DNA from: JABDJZ01 sp047619685
GTDB lineage: Bacteria > Bacteroidota > Rhodothermia > Rhodothermales > UBA10348
Assembly: GCA_047619685.1 (NCBI GenBank)
Contig: JBLHLC010000001.1
Coordinates: 186,001 to 250,000 of the forward strand
Direction of reading: 5' to 3'
DNA: 64,000 nt
Position 1 is the stretch's first letter, and every line of letters starts with the position of its first letter. Below are positions 25,566 through 33,055 of the stretch, piece by piece. The translations under genes were made by a program, and so were the position numbers. Under the pieces are notes generated by a model that saw only the letters and a list, made by a program, of their open reading frames with translations, ran no database searches and had not been told where the DNA came from.

Positions 25566-26372
25566 GTGAGCTCAAATAACGACCAGTCCAAGTCCCGCAA
25601 GAACGCGCAGGACCTTGCCCTCATTTTTATCGCCTTGGCGTACGGAGCGGACGCCGAACTGACCGATCGGGAAATTGAGCAGGTTACGGCGGCGCTTCAG
25701 CGCTGGCGGCCAGACGATAGCCCAGACATTATTAGTGAGACGGTCGTTGGGGCCCTGGCCATATTTGAGCAGGATGTCAGCGGTGACGAGGTTGTCCGGG
25801 CAATCGAGTCGTTGAACGACCAACTGGAGGCACCCTCCAAGCTGCGCGCGCTGCAGGATGCGATGCTTATTGCGGAGTCTGATGGCCTCTTGTTGAGCTC
25901 GGAGCGGGCGCTGATTTCGGTGCTCGCAGCCTCATGGGATATGCGCGCTGCCGAAGCGGAGCTTCTGGCTGCCAGCACCGCTACGCTGGATGATCGCCCT
26001 GTATGGACGCTTCTGCACGATATCGCGCTGCTGGGGATTGCCATCGCACACGGATCTTCCGGGAGCCTGGACGCCGGCGAGATCAAGAGTCTTATGGGGC
26101 GCCTGGGCGGCTGGCGCTCGGATTTGGACAACGAGGATCTGGAGGACGTCCTGCGCACTTCGATTGAGGTCTATTCCACGGTGAATCTCACAGCGGGAAT
26201 CCAGCAGAGCGCAATGTCCATCCGCGATCGGCTGCCACACGCCCTGAGACTGATTGTTCTCGATGACCTGATCACGGTCGCAGAATGTGATGGCATTATG
26301 AACCGCATCGAGTCCGACATGATCGGATCACTGGCGCAGGCGTGGCAGTTGGGCGTTCGGCTCGAGGCTTAA
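25566..26372 (+). CDS. Protein with two TerB-like helical domains
   Basis: A 268-residue cytoplasmic protein from a GTG start at 25566. It is entirely helical with two similar halves. The first (ALIFIALAYGADAELTDREIEQV ... AESDGLLLSSERALI) and the second (LLGIAIAHGSSGSLDAGEIKSL ... AECDGIMNRIESDMI) both show the TerB pattern: a helix with an acidic turn (AD-x-EL, A-E-x-DG) that can bind metal. TerB-family proteins are linked to tellurite resistance and phage/stress functions, but stand-alone homologues are common and their role is unclear. The stop overlaps the convergent HNH gene by 4 bp. Confidence 0.72.
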   Translation: MSSNNDQSKSRKNAQDLALIFIALAYGADAELTDREIEQVTAALQRWRPDDSPDIISETVVGALAIFEQDVSGDEVVRAIESLNDQLEAPSKLRALQDAMLIAESDGLLLSSERALISVLAASWDMRAAEAELLAASTATLDDRPVWTLLHDIALLGIAIAHGSSGSLDAGEIKSLMGRLGGWRSDLDNEDLEDVLRTSIEVYSTVNLTAGIQQSAMSIRDRLPHALRLIVLDDLITVAECDGIMNRIESDMIGSLAQAWQLGVRLEA

Positions 26373-26905
26373 TCGTACTCGCGCCTCCCGACTCGTTCTT
26401 CGGCGTCTGCTACAACTTGGGCAAGGGCTTCGCACTCGGGAAAGGTGCGCGACTCCCGCTTCAGTCGCGCCAATAACGATGGCCCTATGGGGACGCCAAC
26501 TATTCCCGGCCCGGCGAACCTGTCGTCGGTATTGCGCCAGTTGCTACCATAGGCAAGGTTTAGTGCGCGGTTATTCGAGGGATCTCCGTCGAGGTGTCGA
26601 ATGACCACGGGCTCGTCGGATCTTGGCTCCGGACCCAGGAACGCCCAGGCGACGAGTTGATGCATAAAGGGACGTGCTCGGGGTGCATCTTCTGTTCCGC
26701 GCCCTCCGATTAGGCAGCTGATGTGACCCTTGTACTGAACAGATCCAGATAGAAACCGGAACCCTACGCCGATTCTGGGCAGCGATGCCAGTCGCCCCTG
26801 GTCCGAGACCAGATAAGTGTCATAGACGAAACCGTCTCTTGTGACGACGTGTCTCCATCGCTCGTCAGGCCTGCCAAACAGCCGCTGCATTAGAGGCGAG
26901 TTCAT
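26369..26905 (-). CDS. HNH-type endonuclease with NUMOD4-like motif
   Basis: A 178-residue protein. The N-terminal part carries a NUMOD4-like pattern (ERWRHVV...FVYDTYLVSDQGRLASLPR), found in homing endonucleases. The centre has an HNH_3 core: FMHQLVAWAFLGPEP then VVIRHLDGDPSNNRALNLAYGSNWRNTDD, with His, the Asn-Asn-x-x-x-NL segment and the usual helix. Such free-standing genes are mobile and often sit in islands. Its position next to an AT-rich spacer and a tyrosine recombinase fits that. The C-terminal ~40 residues would hold the DNA-recognition end. Cleavage specificity is unknown. Confidence 0.8.
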   Translation of the reverse strand: MNSPLMQRLFGRPDERWRHVVTRDGFVYDTYLVSDQGRLASLPRIGVGFRFLSGSVQYKGHISCLIGGRGTEDAPRARPFMHQLVAWAFLGPEPRSDEPVVIRHLDGDPSNNRALNLAYGSNWRNTDDRFAGPGIVGVPIGPSLLARLKRESRTFPECEALAQVVADAEERVGRREYD

Positions 26906-27342
26906 TTTAGGATTCAGGCGCTGCAGGTGAACGACGGTACAGTCAGCTAGTGCAGTCGCGGCGACTGGGGTTTGTTCGGACGCTTGGTTTGATACGATAT
27001 CCGTCAGGGGAGAATCTGTGGCGGAGGGCCACTAAAGACCCCGCCATTTATACCGACATTTCCGCGTATACGAGTGATAACAGGAGCAGCAGCCCTGAAG
27101 TAGGCCCAAGAACAGCAGGACGAAAGCAGATACTATTACTGGTGGAGTGCAACCAGGTTAGAGTAATGGCAATAAATACAGTAACACAGCTAGGCATCTG
27201 ACACGGAATCACATAAAGTGCTACTTAGCAGCCTTGCGGTTGATAATAACGGTTATACTTCGTATAGTGTCATATAGAGGCCGGGAGGGCACTTTCCTGG
27301 TCGCCTGATAACACCTGCCTAAAATAGGAATCCACTGCGAGC
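26906..27342. other. AT-rich non-coding spacer before tyrosine recombinase
   Basis: A 437-bp gap with lower GC than the surroundings. An 83-codon frame at 26950-27201 has no recognisable protein character and is not called. Near the end is an odd-length palindrome TATAC-TTC-GTATA at 27254-27266, followed by ATAGTGTCATATAG. It may be a recombinase-binding or promoter site for the next gene. Confidence 0.5.
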
Positions 27343-28356
27343 ATGGCAACAGACAACTCTGAACGCAGCACTACCCAGCTCGTGGCCAGTCCGGCCATGG
27401 GTGCGTTGCGGGATCGCCTGGCGGCGCCGGACACCAATCTTATCGAGGCGTTCCTGCACCGGTTTGACAACGAGCGCACCCGGCGATCCTACAAGAACGA
27501 CCTTCGCCAGTTTTTTGGCGACTCGCAGGTGCCTTTGGCTGTCGCGCAGGGAGTCACGTTTTTCCACGTCAACGACTATCTGGCGGGTCTCACGGACGAA
27601 GGCCTCAAGCCCGCAACGCTTCGCCGCCGCATGGCCGCAATCAGAGGCTTCTACGATTGGCTGGACGCCCTGGGTCTCATTGCCGAGAATCCCACCAAGA
27701 AACAGCTCATCCGTCGGCTACCGGGCATCCGCGCGTCAGACCGGGCCATCTTGGTATTAACGGCGGCGCAGGCTTCTGCGCTGCTAGAGGTTGCCGCTGA
27801 GTCGCCCACAGCCGGCGTGAGAGACAGTACGCTCTTGAAAGTCCTCCTGTATCTGGTTCTGAGGCGTTCTGAGGCCTCGGCCATGGATGTAAACCACATT
27901 CGCAGCGTTGGCGGGTATTGGGTTCTGGATCTACCAGATACGAAAGGCGGCCCCGATCAGTACGTAAAGGTGCCCGATCATCTGGCGGTGGCGATTCAGG
28001 AGCACCGGGAGCACTACGGAATCCATTCGGGACCGCTCTGGAGATCGTTCAGCCGGTCGAGCCCTGGGCACCGGCTTACCCCTAATTCGATCTATCGCAT
28101 CGTGAAGGGTCATGCCCAGAGTGGCGCGCTTCCAGACATCGGCGCCCACACACTTCGCCACACCGGGTGTACGCTCGCCATTGAGTCTGGTGCGTCACTC
28201 CAGCAGGTTCAGGCGCACGCGCGGCACAAGAAGCTTGAGACCACAATGACGTACATCCATCAGCGCGACCGGCTACGGGATTCCGCGGCTGATTTCATTC
28301 ACATCGGGCCTGCCGGGAAAAGCGGACGACGTGGACAGCCTGACTCTGATTCATAA
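27343..28356 (+). CDS. Tyrosine recombinase (Xer/integrase family)
   Basis: A 337-residue site-specific recombinase. Residues 31-115 are the SAM-like core-binding domain (IEAFLHRFDNERTRRSYKNDL). The catalytic domain contains Arg in LVLRRSEAS (174/175), Lys 201 in DTKGG, H269-x-x-R272-H273 in AHTLRHTG, His 295 in ARHKKLETT and nucleophile Tyr 304 in MTYIH. All catalytic residues are therefore present, and the enzyme should be active. It is not in a XerC/XerD context and is preceded by an AT-rich spacer and an HNH gene, which suggests an integrase of a small island or a stand-alone recombinase. It overlaps the next gene's possible GTG start but not its likely ATG start. Confidence 0.88.
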   Translation: MATDNSERSTTQLVASPAMGALRDRLAAPDTNLIEAFLHRFDNERTRRSYKNDLRQFFGDSQVPLAVAQGVTFFHVNDYLAGLTDEGLKPATLRRRMAAIRGFYDWLDALGLIAENPTKKQLIRRLPGIRASDRAILVLTAAQASALLEVAAESPTAGVRDSTLLKVLLYLVLRRSEASAMDVNHIRSVGGYWVLDLPDTKGGPDQYVKVPDHLAVAIQEHREHYGIHSGPLWRSFSRSSPGHRLTPNSIYRIVKGHAQSGALPDIGAHTLRHTGCTLAIESGASLQQVQAHARHKKLETTMTYIHQRDRLRDSAADFIHIGPAGKSGRRGQPDSDS

Positions 28357-28369
28357 ACCAACCGACGCC

Positions 28370-29152
28370 ATGATCTGGCCAGTCTACCTCGAGGCCCTCT
28401 CCGTAATCCTGGCCGTCGCGGTTGTCGCGTGGGTCGCGAGCATCGCCAAGCGGGACGTCAGCTTCGTAGACAGCCTGTGGTCGCTGTTCTTCTTGATCGC
28501 GGCAGGCGTATTTCTCCCGTCAGAGGGACCGCTATCCGTCCGCGCCATCCTCGTATTCTGGCTGGTAGCCGTCTGGGCTCTGCGCTTGTCCGTGTACATA
28601 ACCGCACGCAACTGGGGCAAGCCTGAGGACTATCGCTACCAGCAGATTCGCAGGAATAACTCCCCGGGCTTTGCCTGGAAGAGCCTGTACATAGTCTTCG
28701 GTCTTCAGGCGCTTCTTGCCTGGATTGTCGCACAGTCACTCCTCCCGGCGCTGCAGTCTCCGGCCCAGCTCACCTGGCTTGACGGCGTGGCAGCATCACT
28801 CTGGTGCGTGGGTTTTGTATTCGAAGCCGGAGGCGACTATCAGCTAAGCGCTTTCCGGCGCGACCCGGGCAACCGCGGCAAGGTGCTTGACTCCAGTCTT
28901 TGGCGCCTCACGCGGCACCCCAACTACTTCGGTGATTTCTGCATCTGGTGGGCCTTCTACCTTTTCTCCGTGTCGGCGGGATCGTGGTGGACCGTGGCGT
29001 CTCCGCTGCTCATGTCGGTTCTGCTCCTGAAGGTATCCGGTGTGGCCATGCTGGAGAAAACGATCTCGGACCGCCGGCCCGGATATGCCGAGTACGCCCG
29101 GCGCACGAACGCATTCTTCCCCTGGCCCAAACGCAGCCGCACCGCCCGCTAG
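28370..29152 (+). CDS. DUF1295 / steroid 5-alpha-reductase-like membrane protein
   Basis: About 260 residues with 6-7 hydrophobic segments. The family marks are SFVDSLWSL near the start, NWGKPEDYRYQQIR after the third helix, and the C-terminal LWRLTRHPNYFGDFCIWW with RPGYAEYARRTNAFFPWPK. The RHPNYFG segment is the isoprenylcysteine methyltransferase/5-alpha-reductase signature. It probably reduces or modifies a lipid in the inner membrane. An alternative GTG start at 28331 would overlap the recombinase gene; ATG 28370 fits better. The substrate is not known. Confidence 0.85.
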   Translation: MIWPVYLEALSVILAVAVVAWVASIAKRDVSFVDSLWSLFFLIAAGVFLPSEGPLSVRAILVFWLVAVWALRLSVYITARNWGKPEDYRYQQIRRNNSPGFAWKSLYIVFGLQALLAWIVAQSLLPALQSPAQLTWLDGVAASLWCVGFVFEAGGDYQLSAFRRDPGNRGKVLDSSLWRLTRHPNYFGDFCIWWAFYLFSVSAGSWWTVASPLLMSVLLLKVSGVAMLEKTISDRRPGYAEYARRTNAFFPWPKRSRTAR

Positions 29153-29264
29153 CACTCCGGGCCGAGGCAACTGCCACTATGGCAGTCCTCCTGGTTTCCT
29201 CTCATCCGTAGAGCAATACGCCCATACGAGCCCCAGCGCCGCATTACGCCTATCCACAGTTGCG

Positions 29265-29362
29265 CAATAACGGACCACGAAGTCGCCAATAACGGATCCC
29301 CCCAGGCCCAATAACGGGTCCCTACCTGCCCAATAACGGGTTATTCAAAACCCGAAAACGGG
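29265..29362. repeat. Array of five direct repeats with exact 22-bp period
   Basis: The core CAATAACGG occurs at 29265, 29287, 29309 and 29331, and a diverged form CGAAAACGGG at 29353: starts are exactly 22 bp apart, two helical turns. Only the core (about 10 bp) is conserved; the intervening 12 bases differ. The fourth core is also half of a palindrome AATAAC-GG-GTTATT (29332-29345) and the fifth half of CCCG-AAAA-CGGG (29351-29362). The array ends about 40 bp before the rhodanese gene. It looks like a multi-site protein-binding region (operator or iteron-like). Confidence 0.75.
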
Positions 29363-29404
29363 CTCCCCACGGCGTATCTTGAGCCTCATCGAAGCCCCAA
29401 CTCG

Positions 29405-29746
29405 TTGTCCATATTCGGTAGTCAGATTCCTTCTATCACCGTCCGCGAACTTGCCGATCGGCAGGCGGAACCGGATGCTCCTTTCGTTCTCGATGTCAGA
29501 CAGCCGCACGAGCGGGAGTTTGCTTCCATCGGTGGCCTGCATATCGAGATGTCCACCCTCCCCGACCGGCTGGGTGAAATAGAGGAGCACAAGGACAAAG
29601 AAATAGTGGTCTATTGCCGATCAGGACAGCGCTCGGCAAACGTCGTTCGCTTCCTGCAGTCCAACGGGTTTCCCAAGGCGCTCAACCTCGAGGGCGGAAT
29701 CCTGGCCTGGAGCCGCGAGATTGACCCGGCCATCAAGCAGTACTAG
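29405..29746 (+). CDS. Rhodanese-like domain protein
   Basis: A 113-residue single rhodanese domain. It has the first family mark FVLDVRQPHEREFASIGG and the active-site loop VVYCRSGQRSANVVRFL with the persulfide-forming Cys, and ends with GGILAWSREIDP. The start is TTG at 29405; no ATG is available at the right place. These small proteins carry sulfane sulfur, for example to tRNA thiolation or cofactor synthesis. The 22-bp repeat array precedes it, and miaA follows directly after its stop, so the pair may be co-transcribed. Confidence 0.88.
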   Translation: MSIFGSQIPSITVRELADRQAEPDAPFVLDVRQPHEREFASIGGLHIEMSTLPDRLGEIEEHKDKEIVVYCRSGQRSANVVRFLQSNGFPKALNLEGGILAWSREIDPAIKQY

Positions 29747-30682
29747 GTGCCCATGGGACCGCGGATTCCTCTAATCACGGGACCCACCGCGGTCGGCAAA
29801 TCCTCCGTAGCTCTTGCGCTGGCCGAGTCCCATGGCGGTGAGATTGTCTCCTGCGACAGTCGGCAAGTGTACGCGGAGTTGGAAATCGGCACCGCGCGAC
29901 CCACCTCTGACGAGATGGCGCGCGTCCCCCACCATCTTGTGGGCGTCGCTACGCTCTCTGATCCCTGGTCCGCTGGCCGCTTTGGCCGGGAAGCTGAAGT
30001 TGCCCTCACCGATATCAAGGCCCGGGGCGCGCAGCCCGTGGTGATAGGGGGCTCAACCCTCTATATCCAGGCGCTCGTGGACGGATTGGCGGATATCCCG
30101 GCCACGGATCCAGCCGTGCGGAATGCGCTGAACGAGAAGCTCCAGATAGTCGGTTCAGAAGTCCTGTACGAGGCTCTCTTCCGCGTTGACCCCGTTTTTG
30201 CGGAGACTCTTGACGCCACCAAGAGTCAGCGCATAATCCGGGGTCTCGAAGTGTATGCCTCCACGGGCCACCCGCTGTCTTACTTCTTTAAAACCGTCCC
30301 CCCTCCCGCGCACAGCTATCGGGTAATAGTTCTGGACCGCGACCGCGAAGATCTCTATCGACGCATCGACGCCCGCGTGCACGCAATGATGGACGCCGGC
30401 CAGCTGGACGAGGTCTATCGTCTCATGCAGCAGGGCTTCGACCCGGAAGAGAATCCCCTTCGCACCATCGGCTATTCCGAGTTGGCCCCGGTCCTGCGAG
30501 GAGAGACCACCCTGGAGGAAGCTGTCATCCTTATCCAGCGGAATTCAAGGCGCTACGCCAAGAGGCAACTGACCTGGCTGCGGGGCAGGCCGGATGCGAC
30601 GTGGCTTAATGTGGAAGCAGAAGACTCCGCAGAATCCCTGGCCGAGCGCATAGCAGAATTGATGGAGGCGTCCGGGGATTAA
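29747..30682 (+). CDS. miaA: tRNA dimethylallyltransferase
   Basis: A 311-residue enzyme adding a dimethylallyl group to A37 of tRNAs reading UNN codons. The P-loop is GPTAVGKSSVALAL, followed by the family signature EIVSCDSRQVYAELEIGTARP. Further marks are HHLVGVATLSDPWSAG, VVIGGSTLYIQALVDGL and the C-terminal RRYAKRQLTWLRG. GTG at 29747 or the ATG two codons later are both possible starts. It converges with the glycosyltransferase-methyltransferase gene with a 4-bp overlap of stops. Confidence 0.95.
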   Translation: MPMGPRIPLITGPTAVGKSSVALALAESHGGEIVSCDSRQVYAELEIGTARPTSDEMARVPHHLVGVATLSDPWSAGRFGREAEVALTDIKARGAQPVVIGGSTLYIQALVDGLADIPATDPAVRNALNEKLQIVGSEVLYEALFRVDPVFAETLDATKSQRIIRGLEVYASTGHPLSYFFKTVPPPAHSYRVIVLDRDREDLYRRIDARVHAMMDAGQLDEVYRLMQQGFDPEENPLRTIGYSELAPVLRGETTLEEAVILIQRNSRRYAKRQLTWLRGRPDATWLNVEAEDSAESLAERIAELMEASGD

Positions 30683-32598
30683 TCCGCCTTGGATTCCTGC
30701 GTCTCAGAGTCGGACCTCACCAGGCAAAACAAGTGCTTCTTGTGGAAGGGATTGTACCGCGCCGATTCGGCCACGACATCCAGACCCAACCTCCCAAACA
30801 GAAGCCGCCACTCCAGGACCGTTCGGAATCCGGGTGCCGCCCTGAAACCTTCCGAAAACGGTGCGCGGACACCGTTGGCCAGACGGTCCAGAGACCGAAG
30901 AAGGAATCGCCCCCTTGCCGTGGTGTAAACGCTCTCCACAATGACAAGTGGACCCGTGGCCACCCGCATAAACTCCTTCAGGAGGGCTTCCGGGTTGGCG
31001 TCGTGGTGCAGGGCGAAGACCGCGATCCCCGATGCGTAGGCTCCGTCCTCGAACGGGATCCGGGTCCCATCGTAGAGTCTGTAAGGCACATCGACAGCGC
31101 GCGAGTCTTCCACCTCCAGGACCTCGACGCTTTGCCCCATTGCTTTGGACAGTTCCTCCGCGACGTAACCCTCGCCACCTCCAAGATCCAGTACTGAGCT
31201 AGACGGTCGGTATCCCCCACCCTCTCCCCAGGTGGTAAATGCCTGCTGGAGATAGCGTCCCACCCAGGCCGCCTTCCACTTCGCCCGTCTTCGTAGAATG
31301 AAGGCCAGTACTCTCGGCCGCTCCTCAATTACCACCAGGACCAGAAGGCCCAGCCACCCCGCCCAGACGAAGGGCCAATACGGTCCACCTGCGTAGAACA
31401 GGTAGGTGCCAAGCGAGCATACCCCCAACCAGTGCCATCCCCACGACGGGCGAGAACGCAGCGCTCCGAGCAACAGCACCGGGTACAGATACCACGGATG
31501 GATAGTCGTCGCAGTCAGAAGCTGGAGGGTGGCAACCGCAAACAGGACCGATTCCAGCGGCCATTTGCGCCGCCACGAAGCCAGAAGAACGCCACCCAGG
31601 ACGATCAGGTAGATCTGTCTGAAGGCAGGGCCCAGTTGCTTGCTCCAGTCCTCGCCAGTCACCAGGAAGAACGCCTTCTTGATGCCGTAATACAGGCCGC
31701 TGTTGAACTCGAAATAGCGGACATAGAGGTCCAGGGACGTCGCAACGTTCGGGATGACAAACGACGCCCAAAACGGAAATGCCAGAACAATCGCCACCAT
31801 GGCGCCCGCCAGAACACCGCGCCAGTGCCGAAGGAACACCGGCAGAACCAACGCGGGCCAGAGTTTTATCGAGGCCGCGAACGCAATGGCACCGCCAGCC
31901 CAGGTCCACTTCCCGGAACGGGCTGCCTTGACAGCAACCACGATGAGAAGCGCCAGGAGCACGTCAGAGTGCGCCTGGCCCGCGCTCTCCAGGACTACCA
32001 GCGGGCTCCAGGCAAAGAGCATCAGCAGGCCCGGGGAGACCATTCGGGCCAGGAGCAGAAGCGCAAGCAGTTCCAGGCCTACCACAAAACCCTTCCAAAC
32101 AAAGAACGCCCTCGGGAATCGGGAATCAGACAGGCGATCCGCAACTGAAAACAGGTGTTGACTCGCCGGCGGGTAGATGGAGATGAAGTCTTTCGAATTC
32201 AACTCATCGTAAACGGGGTGGCCCTGAAACGCGGCCAATGCCGAGTCGGAGGGCGGGTACCTGTACGGATTGATCCCCTCGGCGACAATCATTCCATCCC
32301 ATGCGTACCGGTAGCTGTCGTCGGACAGCGTCGGCGGCAGGGTGATCCAGAAGAGCCTGAGCAGGACTGCAACCACCAGTATCGTGCCCGGCCTGGGCGC
32401 TCCTTTCAGGTAAAGGACCCCCGCCACGCCAAGCATCAGGAAGGCGGTTCCGGACATGATCGGCCAGTGATCCGGGTCGCGAGCGGACCACGCCATCAAG
32501 GCGCCCAGAAGCAGCGTCAGCCCGACCAGACCCCATCGCGCGGCGGAGTCGAGGGAGGACGCGTGGACCTCTTCTTCCCCGATGGTACTCCGGTTCAC
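30679..32598 (-). CDS. Membrane GT-C-type glycosyltransferase fused to a SAM-dependent methyltransferase
   Basis: A 639-residue two-part protein. Residues 20-435 are a multi-spanning GT-C-like unit with about 10-12 hydrophobic helices; the first loop has LPPTLSDDSYRYAWDG (residues 88-102) with the Asp pair typical of polyprenyl-phosphate-sugar-dependent mannosyltransferases. After a basic stretch, residues 465-639 form a class I methyltransferase: motif I VLDLGGGEGYVAEE (469-482), an acidic end of strand 2 (VLEVED), and FALHHDANPEALLKEFMRV. The sugar donor is presumably lipid-linked. The fusion suggests a glycan or lipid that is glycosylated and then methylated. It is the last gene of the minus-strand run. 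Confidence 0.85.
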   Translation of the reverse strand: MNRSTIGEEEVHASSLDSAARWGLVGLTLLLGALMAWSARDPDHWPIMSGTAFLMLGVAGVLYLKGAPRPGTILVVAVLLRLFWITLPPTLSDDSYRYAWDGMIVAEGINPYRYPPSDSALAAFQGHPVYDELNSKDFISIYPPASQHLFSVADRLSDSRFPRAFFVWKGFVVGLELLALLLLARMVSPGLLMLFAWSPLVVLESAGQAHSDVLLALLIVVAVKAARSGKWTWAGGAIAFAASIKLWPALVLPVFLRHWRGVLAGAMVAIVLAFPFWASFVIPNVATSLDLYVRYFEFNSGLYYGIKKAFFLVTGEDWSKQLGPAFRQIYLIVLGGVLLASWRRKWPLESVLFAVATLQLLTATTIHPWYLYPVLLLGALRSRPSWGWHWLGVCSLGTYLFYAGGPYWPFVWAGWLGLLVLVVIEERPRVLAFILRRRAKWKAAWVGRYLQQAFTTWGEGGGYRPSSSVLDLGGGEGYVAEELSKAMGQSVEVLEVEDSRAVDVPYRLYDGTRIPFEDGAYASGIAVFALHHDANPEALLKEFMRVATGPLVIVESVYTTARGRFLLRSLDRLANGVRAPFSEGFRAAPGFRTVLEWRLLFGRLGLDVVAESARYNPFHKKHLFCLVRSDSETQESKAD

Positions 32599-32610
32599 AC
32601 GCCCGGCGGG

Positions 32611-33018
32611 CTAAAGTGGCGTGTGAAAACGCATGACGATGGCCCGGCCGCCCTTTTCGTAGGTAATCTCATCTGCCAGTTCCCTCATGAGGAATATGCC
32701 GCGACCTCCCTCAGCAAGGAGATTCTCCTGGGCAAGGGGGTCGGGAATGTCCGACGACGTGAATCCCTCCCCTTCATCTTCGACGGTTACCCGAACACCC
32801 ACCTCGTTCGCTTCGAACACGATCACAACGGTTTTGGTGTCGTCCATCGCGTTGCCGTGCTCAATGGCGTTCGTAACGGCCTCCGTGGTGAGCATGACAA
32901 TGTTATAGGCGAGCTCCTCATCGAGCCCCAATGGGAGCAGGAAGGCCTCGGTTTCCTCCACCACCCTATCCAAATGGTCCCAAGAACTCTGTAGTTCAAG
33001 CCGTCGATGGAGGCGCAT
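32611..33018 (-). CDS. RsbW-type ATP-binding protein (anti-sigma kinase-like)
   Basis: About 135 residues from ATG 33018 (the frame extends upstream to 33069 into the previous gene). It is a stand-alone HATPase_c_2 domain: N box LTTEAVTNAIEHGNAMDD, G1-type DEGEGF and a Gly-rich lid region ENLLAEGGRGIFLMRELADE. These are SpoIIAB/RsbW-like serine kinases that regulate anti-sigma-factor antagonists or partner with PP2C phosphatases. No STAS or PP2C gene lies close by. It is embedded between two glycosyltransferase genes. Confidence 0.88.
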   Translation of the reverse strand: MRLHRRLELQSSWDHLDRVVEETEAFLLPLGLDEELAYNIVMLTTEAVTNAIEHGNAMDDTKTVVIVFEANEVGVRVTVEDEGEGFTSSDIPDPLAQENLLAEGGRGIFLMRELADEITYEKGGRAIVMRFHTPL

Positions 33019-33055
33019 GGTGCTGGTCAGTGATTCGCATGAGGTGGCCGCAAAC

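Noticed and set aside
26950..27201. 83-codon plus-strand frame in the AT-rich spacer
   Set aside because: No start context, no similarity pattern and odd composition; treated as non-coding.
27251..27280. loxP- or dif-like recombination site
   Set aside because: TTCGTATA resembles part of such sites, but the second arm does not match; kept only as a palindrome of unknown role.
29265..29362. CRISPR array interpretation of the 22-bp repeats
   Set aside because: Conserved part is only ~10 bp, spacers ~12 bp, and no cas genes are present.
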